Positions 54,687 to 64,000 of a stretch of 64,000 nucleotides of DNA are shown piece after piece. The stretch comes from Pararge aegeria (Eukaryota; Arthropoda; Insecta; Lepidoptera; Nymphalidae): the NCBI RefSeq assembly GCF_905163445.1, contig NC_053201.1, forward strand, positions 14,890,001 through 14,954,000, given 5' to 3'. The translations under genes and the position numbers were made by a program. Below the pieces are notes generated by a model. The model had not been told where the DNA came from. It was given only the letters and a program-made list of their open reading frames with translations, and searched no databases. The stretch's first letter is position 1. The number at the start of each line of letters is the position of its first letter.

Positions 54687-56599
54687 AATACACGAATTGC
54701 CCACACACTTGTAAATATAGACGCGCAAGATCGTTACACGAACCGCTTACCATTATAGTAAACTACTATGCAAACACACATAACATATACGCAATAAGGG
54801 AGCTTTAAATTGGAGATTTTACCCTACCACACCCGTCTGTCTCATTTTGAAAACTATTCAAAATAATTGCTATTTTTCATTCTCATTCAAATATAAATAA
54901 TAGTAAATAATATATAATTTTTGACTGAACTGAACCCAAGTGCCCGGCCTGTGGCCGGGCACCCCTCGTATTCATGTTCTAACCTAACCTAACCTAAATC
55001 TAGTTTTGACACCTTTAGACTTTAGATTCAAGATTTAATGTGAATATATGCATTAATAAAAACTCATTACTATTTTAATACTAGTTATGCTGCTGTTGAT
55101 GCACTGATGAAAGCCAGATAGCTAGATCAGTGTTTAGTTAGTCGTAGTTGCCGGTGGGCTGAGGTCTAAAGGAATCCAAACTAGTTTTAAAAGGTTTGGA
55201 TAGGTTAGGTTAGGTTAGAACATGAATAAGACGGGTGCCCGGCCGCAGGCCGGTCACTTAGGTTCAGTTCCGTTTAAAAAAAAAAAAACAAAAAACAAAA
55301 CGTACCAATACAAAGTACTCTTATTCATATTAGAAGATATTGTAAAATAACAATTAATTTAATTTTTTTTTTTTTTTTTTTCACTTACACATTAGGCCCG
55401 TCGCGCCGCGCCACTACTATATGGGGCGAAGGTGCGAAGTCGACGGCGACGACAAAGTACCGAGTCTAAGGAGACTGATGGCGGCGCCACACAGTGGCGT
55501 TATGTCTCTATAAAAGTGGTGGTCTTTTATTATGTTATTTATTAATGGTATTATTTTAATATCATATCAATATTGTACCCCGCACAGGGGGGAGGTACGG
55601 GTAGGTAGTGACGAAAAATAACGATACGGGACTCTTACGAGGTCTCGCAATCGGAATGAGTACACTTTAAATATTTTAACGAGGTAAAATTTAAGGGCAT
55701 TGAGGGTCTGGTGCCAGTGGTGGTTGATTAGATCCACACACTATACTTTTTATAATTATGTGGCGTTATGTCTCTATAAAAGTGGTGGTCTTTTATTATG
55801 TTATTTATTAATGGTATTTTTTTAATATCATATCAATATTGTACCCCGCACGGGGGGAGGTAGGGGGTAGGTAGTGACGAAAAATAACGATACGGGACTC
55901 TTACGAGGTCTCGTAATCGGAATGAGTTTCTGCGACTACCATTGTTTGTCGCGGGTAACGGGGAATCAGGGTTCGATTCCGGTGAGGGAGCCTGAGAAAC
56001 TGCTACCACATCCAAGGAAGGCAGCAGGCGCGCAAATTACCCACTCCCTGCACGGGGGGGGAGGTACGGGTAGGTAGTGACGAAAAATAACGATACGGGA
56101 CTCTTACGAGGTCTCGCAATCGGAATGAGTACACTTTAAATATTTTAACGAGGTAAAATTTAAGGGCATTGAGGGTCTGGTGCCAGTGGTGGTTGATTAG
56201 ATCCACACACTATACTTTTTATAATTATGTGGCGTTATGTCTCTATAAAAGTGGTGGTCTTTTATTATGTTATTTATTAATGGTATTTTTTTAATATCAT
56301 ATCAATATTGTACCCCGCACGGGGGGAGGTAGGGGGGTAGGTAGTGACGAAAAATAACGATACGGGACTCTTACGAGGTCTCGTAATCGGAATGAGTTTC
56401 TGCGACTACCATTGTTTGTCGCGGGTAACGGGGAATCAGGGTTCGATTCCGGTGAGGGAGCCTGAGAAACTGCTACCACATCCAAGGAAGGCAGCAGGCG
56501 CGCAAATTACCCACTCCCTGCACGGGGGGGGAGGTACGGGTAGGTAGTGACGAAAAATAACGATACGGGACTCTTACGAGGTCTCGTCATCGAATAATC
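54687..56599. repeat. Satellite monomer 25, expanded by about 470 bp
   Basis: 1,913 bp. After the 18S-like block at 55849-56118 the sequence switches back into a first-block copy (aatcggaatgagtacac, 56117 on) and runs again through a full second block to 56588. The added length equals one 266-bp sub-repeat plus one 203-204-bp block, as expected from unequal exchange at the shared 18S-like sequence. Confidence 0.9.
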
Positions 56600-58041
56600 A
56601 ATACACGAACTGCCCACACACTTGTAAATATAGACGCGCAAGATCGTTACACGAACCGCTTACCATTATAGTAAACTACTATGCAAACACACATAACATA
56701 TACGCAATAAGGGAACTTTAAATTGGAGATTTTACCCTACCACACCCGTCTGTCTCATTTTGAAAACTATTCAAAATAATTGCTATTTTTCATTCTCATT
56801 CAAATATAAATAATAGTAAATAATATATAATTTTTGACTGAACTGAACCCAAGTGCCCGGCCTGTGGCCGGGCACCCCTCGTATTCATGTTCTAACCTAA
56901 CCTAAACTAAATCTAGTTTTGACACCTTTAGACTTTAGATTCAAGATTTAATGTGAATATATGCATTAATAAAAACTCATTACTATTTTAATACTAGTTA
57001 TGCTGCTGTTGATGCACTGATGAAAGCCAGATAGCTAGATCAGTGTTTAGTTAGTCGTAGTTGCCGGTGGGCTGAGGTCTAAAGGAATCCAAACTAGTTT
57101 AAAAAGGTTTGGATAGGTTAGGTTAGGTTAGAACATGAATAAGACGGGTGCCCGGCCGCAGGCCGGTCACTTAGGTTCAGTTCCGTTTAAAAAAAAAAAA
57201 CAAAAAACAAAACGTACCAATACAAAGTACTCTTATTCATATTAGAAGATATTGTAAAATAACAATTAATTTAATTTTTTTTTTTTTTTTTTTCACTTAC
57301 ACATTAGGCCCGTCGCGCCGCGCCACTACTATATGGGGCGAAGGTGCGAAGTCGACGGCGACGACAAAGTACCGAGTCTAAGGAGACTGATGGCGGCGCC
57401 ACGCAGTGGCGTTATGTCTCTATAAAAGTGGTGGTCTTTTATTATGTTATTTATTAATGGTATTATTTTAATATCATATCAATATTGTACCCCGCACAGG
57501 GGGGAGGTACGGGTAGGTAGTGACGAAAAATAACGATACGGGACTCTTACGAGGTCTCGCAATCGGAATGAGTACACTTTAAATATTTTAACGAGGTAAA
57601 ATTTAAGGGCATTGAGGGTCTGGTGCCAGTGGTGGTTGATTAGATCCACACACTATACTTTTTATAATTATGTGGCGTTATGTCTCTATAAAAGTGGTGG
57701 TCTTTTATTATGTTATTTATTAATGGTATTTTTTGAATATCATATCAATATTGTACCCCGCACGGGGGGAGGTAGGGGGGTAGGTAGTGACGAAAAATAA
57801 CGATACGGGACTCTTACGAGGTCTCGTAATCGGAATGAGTTTCTGCGACTACCATTGTTTGTCGCGGGTAACGGGGAATCAGGGTTCGATTCCGGTGAGG
57901 GAGCCTGAGAAACTGCTACCACATCCAAGGAAGGCAGCAGGCGCGCAAATTACCCACTCCCTGCACGGGGGGGAGGTACGGGTAGGTAGTGACGAAAAAT
58001 AACGATACGGGACTCTTACGAGGTCTCGTCATCGAATAATC
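56600..58041. repeat. Satellite monomer 26
   Basis: 1,442 bp; second 18S-like block at 57760-58030. Followed by a LINE-A half monomer, like monomer 19. Confidence 0.9.
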
Positions 58042-58581
58042 AATACACGAACTGCCCACACACTTGTAAATATAGACGCGCAAGATCGTTACACGAACCG
58101 CTTACCATTATAGTAAACTACTATGCAAACACACATAACATATACGCAATAAGGGAGCTTTAAATTGGAGATTTTACCCTACCACACCCGTCTGTCTCAT
58201 TTTGAAAACTATTCAAAATAATTGCTATTTTTCATTCAAATTCAAATATAAATAATAGTAAATAATATATAATTTTTGACTGAACTGAACCCAAGTGCCC
58301 GGCCTGTGGCCGGGCACCCCTCGTATTCATGTTCTAACCTAACCTAACCTAAATCTAGTTTTGACACCTTTAGACTTTAGATTCAAGATTTAATGTGAAT
58401 ATATGCATTAATAAAAACTCATTACTATTTTAATACTAGTTATGCTGCTGTTGATGCACTGATGAAAGCCAGATAGCTAGATCAGTGTTTAGTTAGTCGT
58501 AGTTGCCGGTGGGCTGAGGTCTAAAGGAATCCAAACTAGTTTTAAAAGGTTTGGATAGGTTAGGTTAGGTTAGAGCATGAA
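58042..58581. repeat. Satellite half A, left of LINE-A copy 4
   Basis: 540 bp ending at catgaa. Private change ttcattcaaattcaaat. Confidence 0.9.
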
Positions 58582-58700
58582 CCTAAGGAAAGGAAAAGGT
58601 TCGGAAGGCAGATTCTACCGAGAAAAAGCCGGCAAGAAACTCAGCAGTTGCTCTTTTCCAACATCAAAAATTTACATTTTATATTTTAACATTCATTTTT

Positions 58701-58937
58701 CTATCTTGTGAGAGATGAAAGCGGAGCCGGATGCTTCCAAGCAACCTTGTCATTAAGAAACTCATCAATTGTATAATAACCTCGCTGTAATAAATGTGTT
58801 TTAACACATTATTTAAACTTATGGATTGGTAGGTCCAAAATTACCTTAGGAATCATATTATAAAAGCGTATACTCAATCCCACAAATGACTTCTGCACCT
58901 TTCGCAGACGATATGCAGATGTCACTAATTTATCATT
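58701..58937 (-). pseudogene. LINE-A copy 4 reverse transcriptase C-terminal remnant
   Basis: Counterpart of 2986-3222 with the same internal stop. Confidence 0.75.
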
Positions 58938-59772
58938 AGTAATCTATATGTTTGAAATTGAATATTTTGTTAAATTCATTTTCTATAATATTAAAGAGCG
59001 TACCATAAATGCTGTCAGGATGACCGTTCTTAAAGACAAGGGCAGGAATTTTGGATGATATTTCACCTTTGAATCGCGTCAATTTGCTCTTAGTTATCGG
59101 CCTACACTTGACGATATGTTTATCTTTGTTTATATTATTCAAAACAGTAATTTGTTGGCCACAATGATCTGATCTTAAGTTGGTTATTATCGATTTACCT
59201 AAGATATCACAGTTGAGAAAAATATTATCTAAACACGATGCTGAGGTTGCTGTGATTCTAGTAGGTTCCCTAAAAGCATAATTTAAATTAAAACATTTAA
59301 ATAAGTTTAGCAACCTAGTCGTAGTTGCATTACTAAGTAAAATATCAACATTAAAATCCCCGCATACTATTGCTTTTTTTGTGGATACAGACAATCGCTT
59401 AAGCACATCTTCCATTACATCCTCAAAAAGGCTAAAATCACCTGAGGGGGGACGATATATACACACTATTATAAATCGCTCCAGCTCCACACAAGATAGT
59501 TCTACAGTGCGTTCAACAGAAAGACTAACTATGTCTTTTCGCTCCTTACAAGTTATATTATTGTGTACAAAAATTAAAGACCCACCATGAATTGCAGTCC
59601 TTCTGAAGAACACACTTGACATTTTGAAATTCCTTAAGATAACTGCTGGATGTGCACCAGTGAGCCAATGCTCAGTAATACACAGAATGTGTATATTGAG
59701 TTTTTCCACAAACAGTTCTATTTCAATTTCTTTGCTGGTTAAGCTCTGTATATTTTGATGTACAATGTTCAT
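58936..59772 (-). CDS. LINE-A copy 4 endonuclease
   Basis: 278 aa; S168R lies next to the conserved EPTRIT motif (169-174) and may disturb it. Catalytic N7, E34, D139, N141 and S201-D202-H203 remain. Open back to the slip site at 59811. Confidence 0.82.
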   Translation of the reverse strand: MNIVHQNIQSLTSKEIEIELFVEKLNIHILCITEHWLTGAHPAVILRNFKMSSVFFRRTAIHGGSLIFVHNNITCKERKDIVSLSVERTVELSCVELERFIIVCIYRPPSGDFSLFEDVMEDVLKRLSVSTKKAIVCGDFNVDILLSNATTTRLLNLFKCFNLNYAFREPTRITATSASCLDNIFLNCDILGKSIITNLRSDHCGQQITVLNNINKDKHIVKCRPITKSKLTRFKGEISSKIPALVFKNGHPDSIYGTLFNIIENEFNKIFNFKHIDY

Positions 59773-59801
59773 ATTGGAGAGCTTCTCCGTTGTCTGGCTA
59801 T

Positions 59802-60293
59802 CTAGTTTAAATAATTATAAGAAATTTTCTTAGTACTTGAACAAGTACTTGGGTCATTATCAGAAATATTGGTACCTAAAGTACAATTTGTAAAGTTGTC
59901 AATAGACTTAGTTACAACACTTGTAACTGTATCATTTAAATTGTAAGCTAATAATGAGGCTATATGTTGCTTACATTTTTTTGACAGATAAAAAGTATGC
60001 CTAGTCAATAACAGTGGTGAAATAAATTTATTCACATCAAAATAAAAAACGGCCTCACTATGACGGCATGTCAAGTTATAAATTAATAAATTTAAATTAT
60101 AAATTTGCTTATTTCGCTTAGAACTAAGTGTGCCACAGTACGGAAAGGCACACATAACAAATCTACATTTAGATTTTTCATGCAAAGCCAGCAATTTTTC
60201 TACACATCTTATAATTTGTGTCTTTTTTACATTTAAGCTGTCTCCTAACAAAAATATAACATTTTTATTTACATCTAAACTGTCTATGTTCAA
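59802..60293 (-). pseudogene. LINE-A copy 4 ORF1, C-terminal part
   Basis: 163 codons identical to copy 1; slip sequence at 59805-59811. Confidence 0.7.
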
Positions 60294-60315
60294 ACTATCA
60301 ATAAGATAGTCTAAA

Positions 60316-61428
60316 TTAGCCCCCCGGTGAACATCTATTAGTCACTGAGTGATCTAGGTAACAGTTCATAATAGGACCAAAACCTTTACCTAGCTTGTCT
60401 GAAATTACTAAAGTGTGTTTTTTATGCTTACTTGATAAATTATAATCTAAGGATGTAGTGACAGGAATAATACTTTCACACTGCTCTTGGCAGGTCTCTA
60501 GCTTATTAGAGGACAAAATACTACTACTTAAGTCTAGGTTAGCCGTAGGTATATCTTGAGAACATTGACATTTATTTGCCAATGACTCAAAACGAGCCCT
60601 ATTGTAGGTACCTAGAGCTAACAACTCATCAGCTGCCAGAATTTGTTCATCAATCTGCTTTTTTGACAGCTCATATTTAATAGTCATAGTTTTAAGTGAG
60701 TCTTCCAGCTGTTGAATAACATCATTTAAGGTTTGGATTTCACTCTCATATTTTTCCCTGCTACTTTGAAAAGAAAGAGAAAAGGTATTTAACTTATTTA
60801 ACAAAACTGAACGTTCTTTTCTTAGTATCAGGTTTTCACTGCTTTTCTTCTGGTTTTTTACTAATTTTTGAGTTTTCTTTATTATTTTACTAATTCTAAT
60901 GTATTTTTTTATTTTATTGTGGCTATTTAAAAAGGGGAGATCTATTTGAGGCTTGGTTTTTTTAACACAAGGGCTATCACAAGTCAGATCGATGCACACT
61001 GGCATTGTTGAGGATGAAGTAAGTAGTTCATCATACAAGTTATTTGTTGATTGCATTTCAACATTTTGTAATTGTGACTGAAGGTCATCAATAGTTTTAT
61101 GTGCGCTACATAATTCACCCTCCAACATAGTAATTCTTCCTAAAGCTTCATCATAAGTAGATATGCATTGGTTAAAAGAACGCACTGCCTCCTGGAGTTG
61201 GTTGCGCTCCTCTAAGACCAGAGTGTGAGCGCTATGTAGGTCAGCTAGTTCACCCTTTAGCTGGGAGTTCTTGGCAATAATTGATCTCATTTCCACTTCA
61301 CTGTCATCTTGTTCCCTCATTAAATCAGCATTTAGTTGTTTCAGTGACTTTAGTTCACTGAGGGCATTTTTAAGTTTTAATTGCTCTTGCAATGCAGCCG
61401 CTCTTCTGGTTAGCATTGTTGGCATCAT
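60316..61428 (-). pseudogene. LINE-A copy 4 ORF1, N-terminal part
   Basis: 370 codons from ATG 61428, identical to copy 1, same G6 frameshift. Confidence 0.75.
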
Positions 61429-62050
61429 TTTATAGCACTTCGCCCTGAAACACAGCAAACAGTATATGTGAGTGAAGGAAATTAGATAACCTACAGAAGA
61501 AAGAGAAAAGGATCAAAAATATATGTATATATATTATGAAAAAGTTATAGGAAATAGAGATAAATACTAAGGAATATTACAGATAGTATACTAGGAAATA
61601 CAATAACATACTAATTAGGGATATCTTTAAGTGATAGAAATAGCAATTTTAGCAAAGAAAACTTTGAATCACAACTTGTAAAATAAGGTTTATTTGGTTG
61701 TGTATTTTTGTCTGAGACAGTTTAATTAATTCTTCAACTATACTTCCACAAATCCGTCAAGTAAAGCGAGAATGAGTCTGTCTAAGTGTGTGGAGGGACG
61801 TCTCTCGTGAGTGTTACGAGAATAACATAATAAAACAAAAATTTGAAGTAGGGAATTGGTTATCAACTAGGATATTGTTATGGCAGTGTTATTAACATAA
61901 GAAAAATGAAAGCAATACTCCCCAGGTACATCCCATGGACGTAAAATGTACGTCGTTTGCTTATAACAGTCGTTGGATTTTGAAATCCCGTTGTACGAAA
62001 CCTCCTGTCAGACGGATTTTCGATTTACGTGGTTTATATGGTCACTGTGT

Positions 62051-63493
62051 AATACACGAACTGCCCACACACTTGTAAATATAGACGCGCAAGATCGTTA
62101 CACGAACCGCTTACCATTATAGTAAACTACTATGCAAACACACATAACATATACGCAATAAGGGAGCTTTAAATTGGAGATTTTACCCTACCACACCCGT
62201 CTGTCTCATTTTGAAAACTATTCAAAATAATTGCTATTTTTCATTCTCATTCAAATATAAATAATAGTAAATAATATATAATTTTTGACTGAACTGAACC
62301 CAAGTGCCCGGCCTGTGGCCGGGCACCCCTCGTATTCATGTTCTAACCTAACCTAACCTAAATCTAGTTTTGACACCTTTAGACTTTAGATTCAAGATTT
62401 AATGTGAATATATGCATTAATAAAAACTCATTACTATTTTAATACTAGTTATGCTGCTGTTGATGCACTGATGAAAGCCAGATAGCTAGATCAGTGTTTA
62501 GTTAGTCGTAGTTGCCGGTGGGCTGAGGTCTAAAGGAATCCAAACTAGTTTTAAAAGGTTTGGATAGGTTAGGTTAGGTTAGAACATGAATAAGACGGGT
62601 GCCCGGCCGCAGGCCGGTCACTTAGGTTCAGTTCCGTTTAAAAAAAAAAAAACAAAAAACAAAACGTACCAATACAAAGTACTCTTATTCATATTAGAAG
62701 ATATTGTAAAATAACAATTAATTTAATTTTTTTTTTTTTTTTTTTCACTTACACATTAGGCCCTTCGCGCCGCGCCACTACTATATGGGGCGAAGGTGCG
62801 AAGTCGACGGCGACGACAAAGTACCGAGTCTAAGGAGACTGATGGCGGCGCCACACAGTGGCGTTATGTCTCTATAAAAGTGGTGGTCTTTTATTATGTT
62901 ATTTATTAACGGTATTATTTTAATATCATATCAATATTGTACCCCGCACAGGGGGGAGGTACGGGTAGGTAGTGACGAAAAATAACGATACGGGACTCTT
63001 ACGAGGTCTCGCAATCGGAATGAGTACACTTTAAATATTTTAACGAGGTAAAATTTAAGGGCATTGAGGGTCTGGTGCCAGTGGTGGTTGATTAGATCCA
63101 CACACTATACTTTTTATAATTATGTGGCGTTATGTCTCTATAAAAGTGGTGGTCTTTTATTATGTTATTTATTAATGGTATTTTTTTAATATCATATCAA
63201 TATTGTACCCCGCACGGGGGGAGGTAGGGGGGTAGGTAGTGACGAAAAATAACGATACGGGACTCTTACGAGGTCTCGTAATCGGAATGAGTTTCTGCGA
63301 CTACCATTGTTTGTCGCGGGTAACGGGGAATCAGGGTTCGATTCCGGTGAGGGAGCCTGAGAAACTGCTACCACATCCAAGGAAGGCAGCAGGCGCGCAA
63401 ATTACCCACTCCCTGCACGGGGGGGAGGTACGGGTAGGTAGTGACGAAAAATAACGATACGGGACTCTTACGAGGTCTCGTCATCGAATAATC
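62051..63493. repeat. Satellite monomer 28
   Basis: 1,443 bp; second 18S-like block at 63212-63482. Carries the shorter last G-run, as do monomers 19 and 26, which both precede a LINE-A half monomer. Confidence 0.9.
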
Positions 63494-64000
63494 AATACAC
63501 GAACTGCCCACACACTTGTAAATATAGACGCGCAAGATCGTTACACGAACCGCTTACCATTATAGTAAACTACTATGCAAACACACATAACATATACGCA
63601 ATAAGGGAGCTTTAAATTGGAGATTTTACCCTACCACACCCGTCTGTCTCATTCTGAAAACTATTCAAAATAATTGCTATTTTTCATTCTCATTCAAATA
63701 TAAATAATAGTAAATAATATATAATTTTTGACTGAACTGAACCCAAGTGCCCGGCCTGTGGCCGGGCACCCCTCGTATTCATGTTCTAACCTAACCTAAC
63801 CTAAATCTAGTTTTGACACCTTTAGACTTTAGATTCAAGATTTAATGTGAATATATGCATTAATAAAAACTCATTACTATTTTAATACTAGTTATGCTGC
63901 TGTTGATGCACTGATGAAAGCCAGATAGCTAGATCAGTGTTTAGTTAGTCGTAGTTGCCGGTGGGCTGAGGTCTAAAGGAATCCAAACTAGTTTTAAAAG
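63494..64000. repeat. Satellite monomer 29, cut by the window edge
   Basis: 507 bp of half A. Has ctcattctgaaaac, otherwise found only in the half A before LINE-A copy 3. The point where LINE-A would begin is about 34 bp past the edge. Confidence 0.9.

Larger units (their letters stand above)
58582..62050 (-). mobile_element. LINE-A copy 4
   Basis: 3,469 bp, same ends and lesions as the other copies. Differs from copy 1 by endonuclease S168R and shares the leader variant of copy 3. Confidence 0.9.
1344..64000. repeat. 18S-rDNA-derived satellite array, monomer about 1,443 bp
   Basis: Head-to-tail copies of one monomer fill the window from 1344 to the right edge, broken only by transposons. 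Most complete monomers are 1,441-1,446 bp. Counting from the shared start aatacacgaactgcc, the layout is: 0-236 AT-rich lead; 237-586 fold-back element; then an A-run, AT-rich spacer and T-run; a GC-rich block; and two copies of a 266-bp sub-repeat holding 18S-like sequence at about +894 to +1050 and +1160 to +1431. Neighbouring copies differ by only a few substitutions and small indels, so the array is being homogenised (unequal exchange or gene conversion). Short antisense frames of 60-71 codons recur in each monomer but are by-products of the 18S-like sequence. Confidence 0.95.

Noticed and set aside
1344..64000. Functional rDNA repeat unit
   Set aside because: Only a short, scrambled and mutated part of 18S is present. 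I see no complete 18S, 5.8S or 28S, and the 530 loop is destroyed.
1344..64000. CRISPR-like regular repeats
   Set aside because: The repeat is about 1.4 kb with no unique spacers and the setting is an insect genome.

Overview
The window looks like insect nuclear DNA, most likely from a moth or butterfly. The evidence is TTAGG-type repeats (the insect telomere motif), non-LTR retrotransposon 3' ends that resemble common lepidopteran ones (AATAAA followed by a TGACTTT-type tail), a Ty3/gypsy element primed by tRNA-Ser, and AT-rich non-coding DNA. No single-copy host gene is visible. Everything supported here is satellite repeat or transposon.

Layout. Bases 1-1343 are the 5' part of a minus-strand non-LTR retrotransposon (LINE-C) that runs off the left edge. 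From about 1344 to the window end there is one tandem array of a monomer about 1,443 bp long: 24 copies carrying both halves, four extra half-copies, and a partial copy at the right edge. Half A (about 540 bp) carries a roughly 350-bp fold-back element with long inverted repeats. These include inverted CCTAA/TTAGG triplets and GC-rich hairpins. Half B (about 900 bp) carries A- and T-runs, a GC-rich block, a 266-bp sub-repeat with a TATAAAAG box, and degenerate, rearranged pieces of the 18S rRNA gene (the stretch leading up to the 530 loop). It is therefore an 18S-rDNA-derived satellite.

Insertions. (1) Four near-identical 3,469-bp copies of an internally deleted minus-strand LINE (LINE-A) sit at exactly the same junctions, at 2867, 14073, 40147 and 58582. 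Each occupies the place of a B half, so they were spread by amplification of the array and not by four insertions. (2) A Ty3/gypsy element at 18688-23032 (minus strand) has identical 98-bp LTRs, a GGGGG target duplication and one intact gag-pol frame. (3) A full-length plus-strand LINE (LINE-B) at 47048-52339 has a TAAGA target duplication, an intact ORF1 and an intact endonuclease/reverse transcriptase ORF2. LINE-B is a diverged relative of LINE-A.

Most interesting point. In both LINE families ORF1 ends with U UUA AAC UAG, a canonical -1 frameshift heptamer directly before the stop, and the -1 frame runs open into the endonuclease ORF. LINE-B's ORF2 has no AUG before residue 118, inside the endonuclease. 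A short hairpin 16 nt after the heptamer is conserved in position and size, with a compensatory base-pair change between the families. This suggests a programmed frameshift or coupled-translation module in these non-LTR elements.
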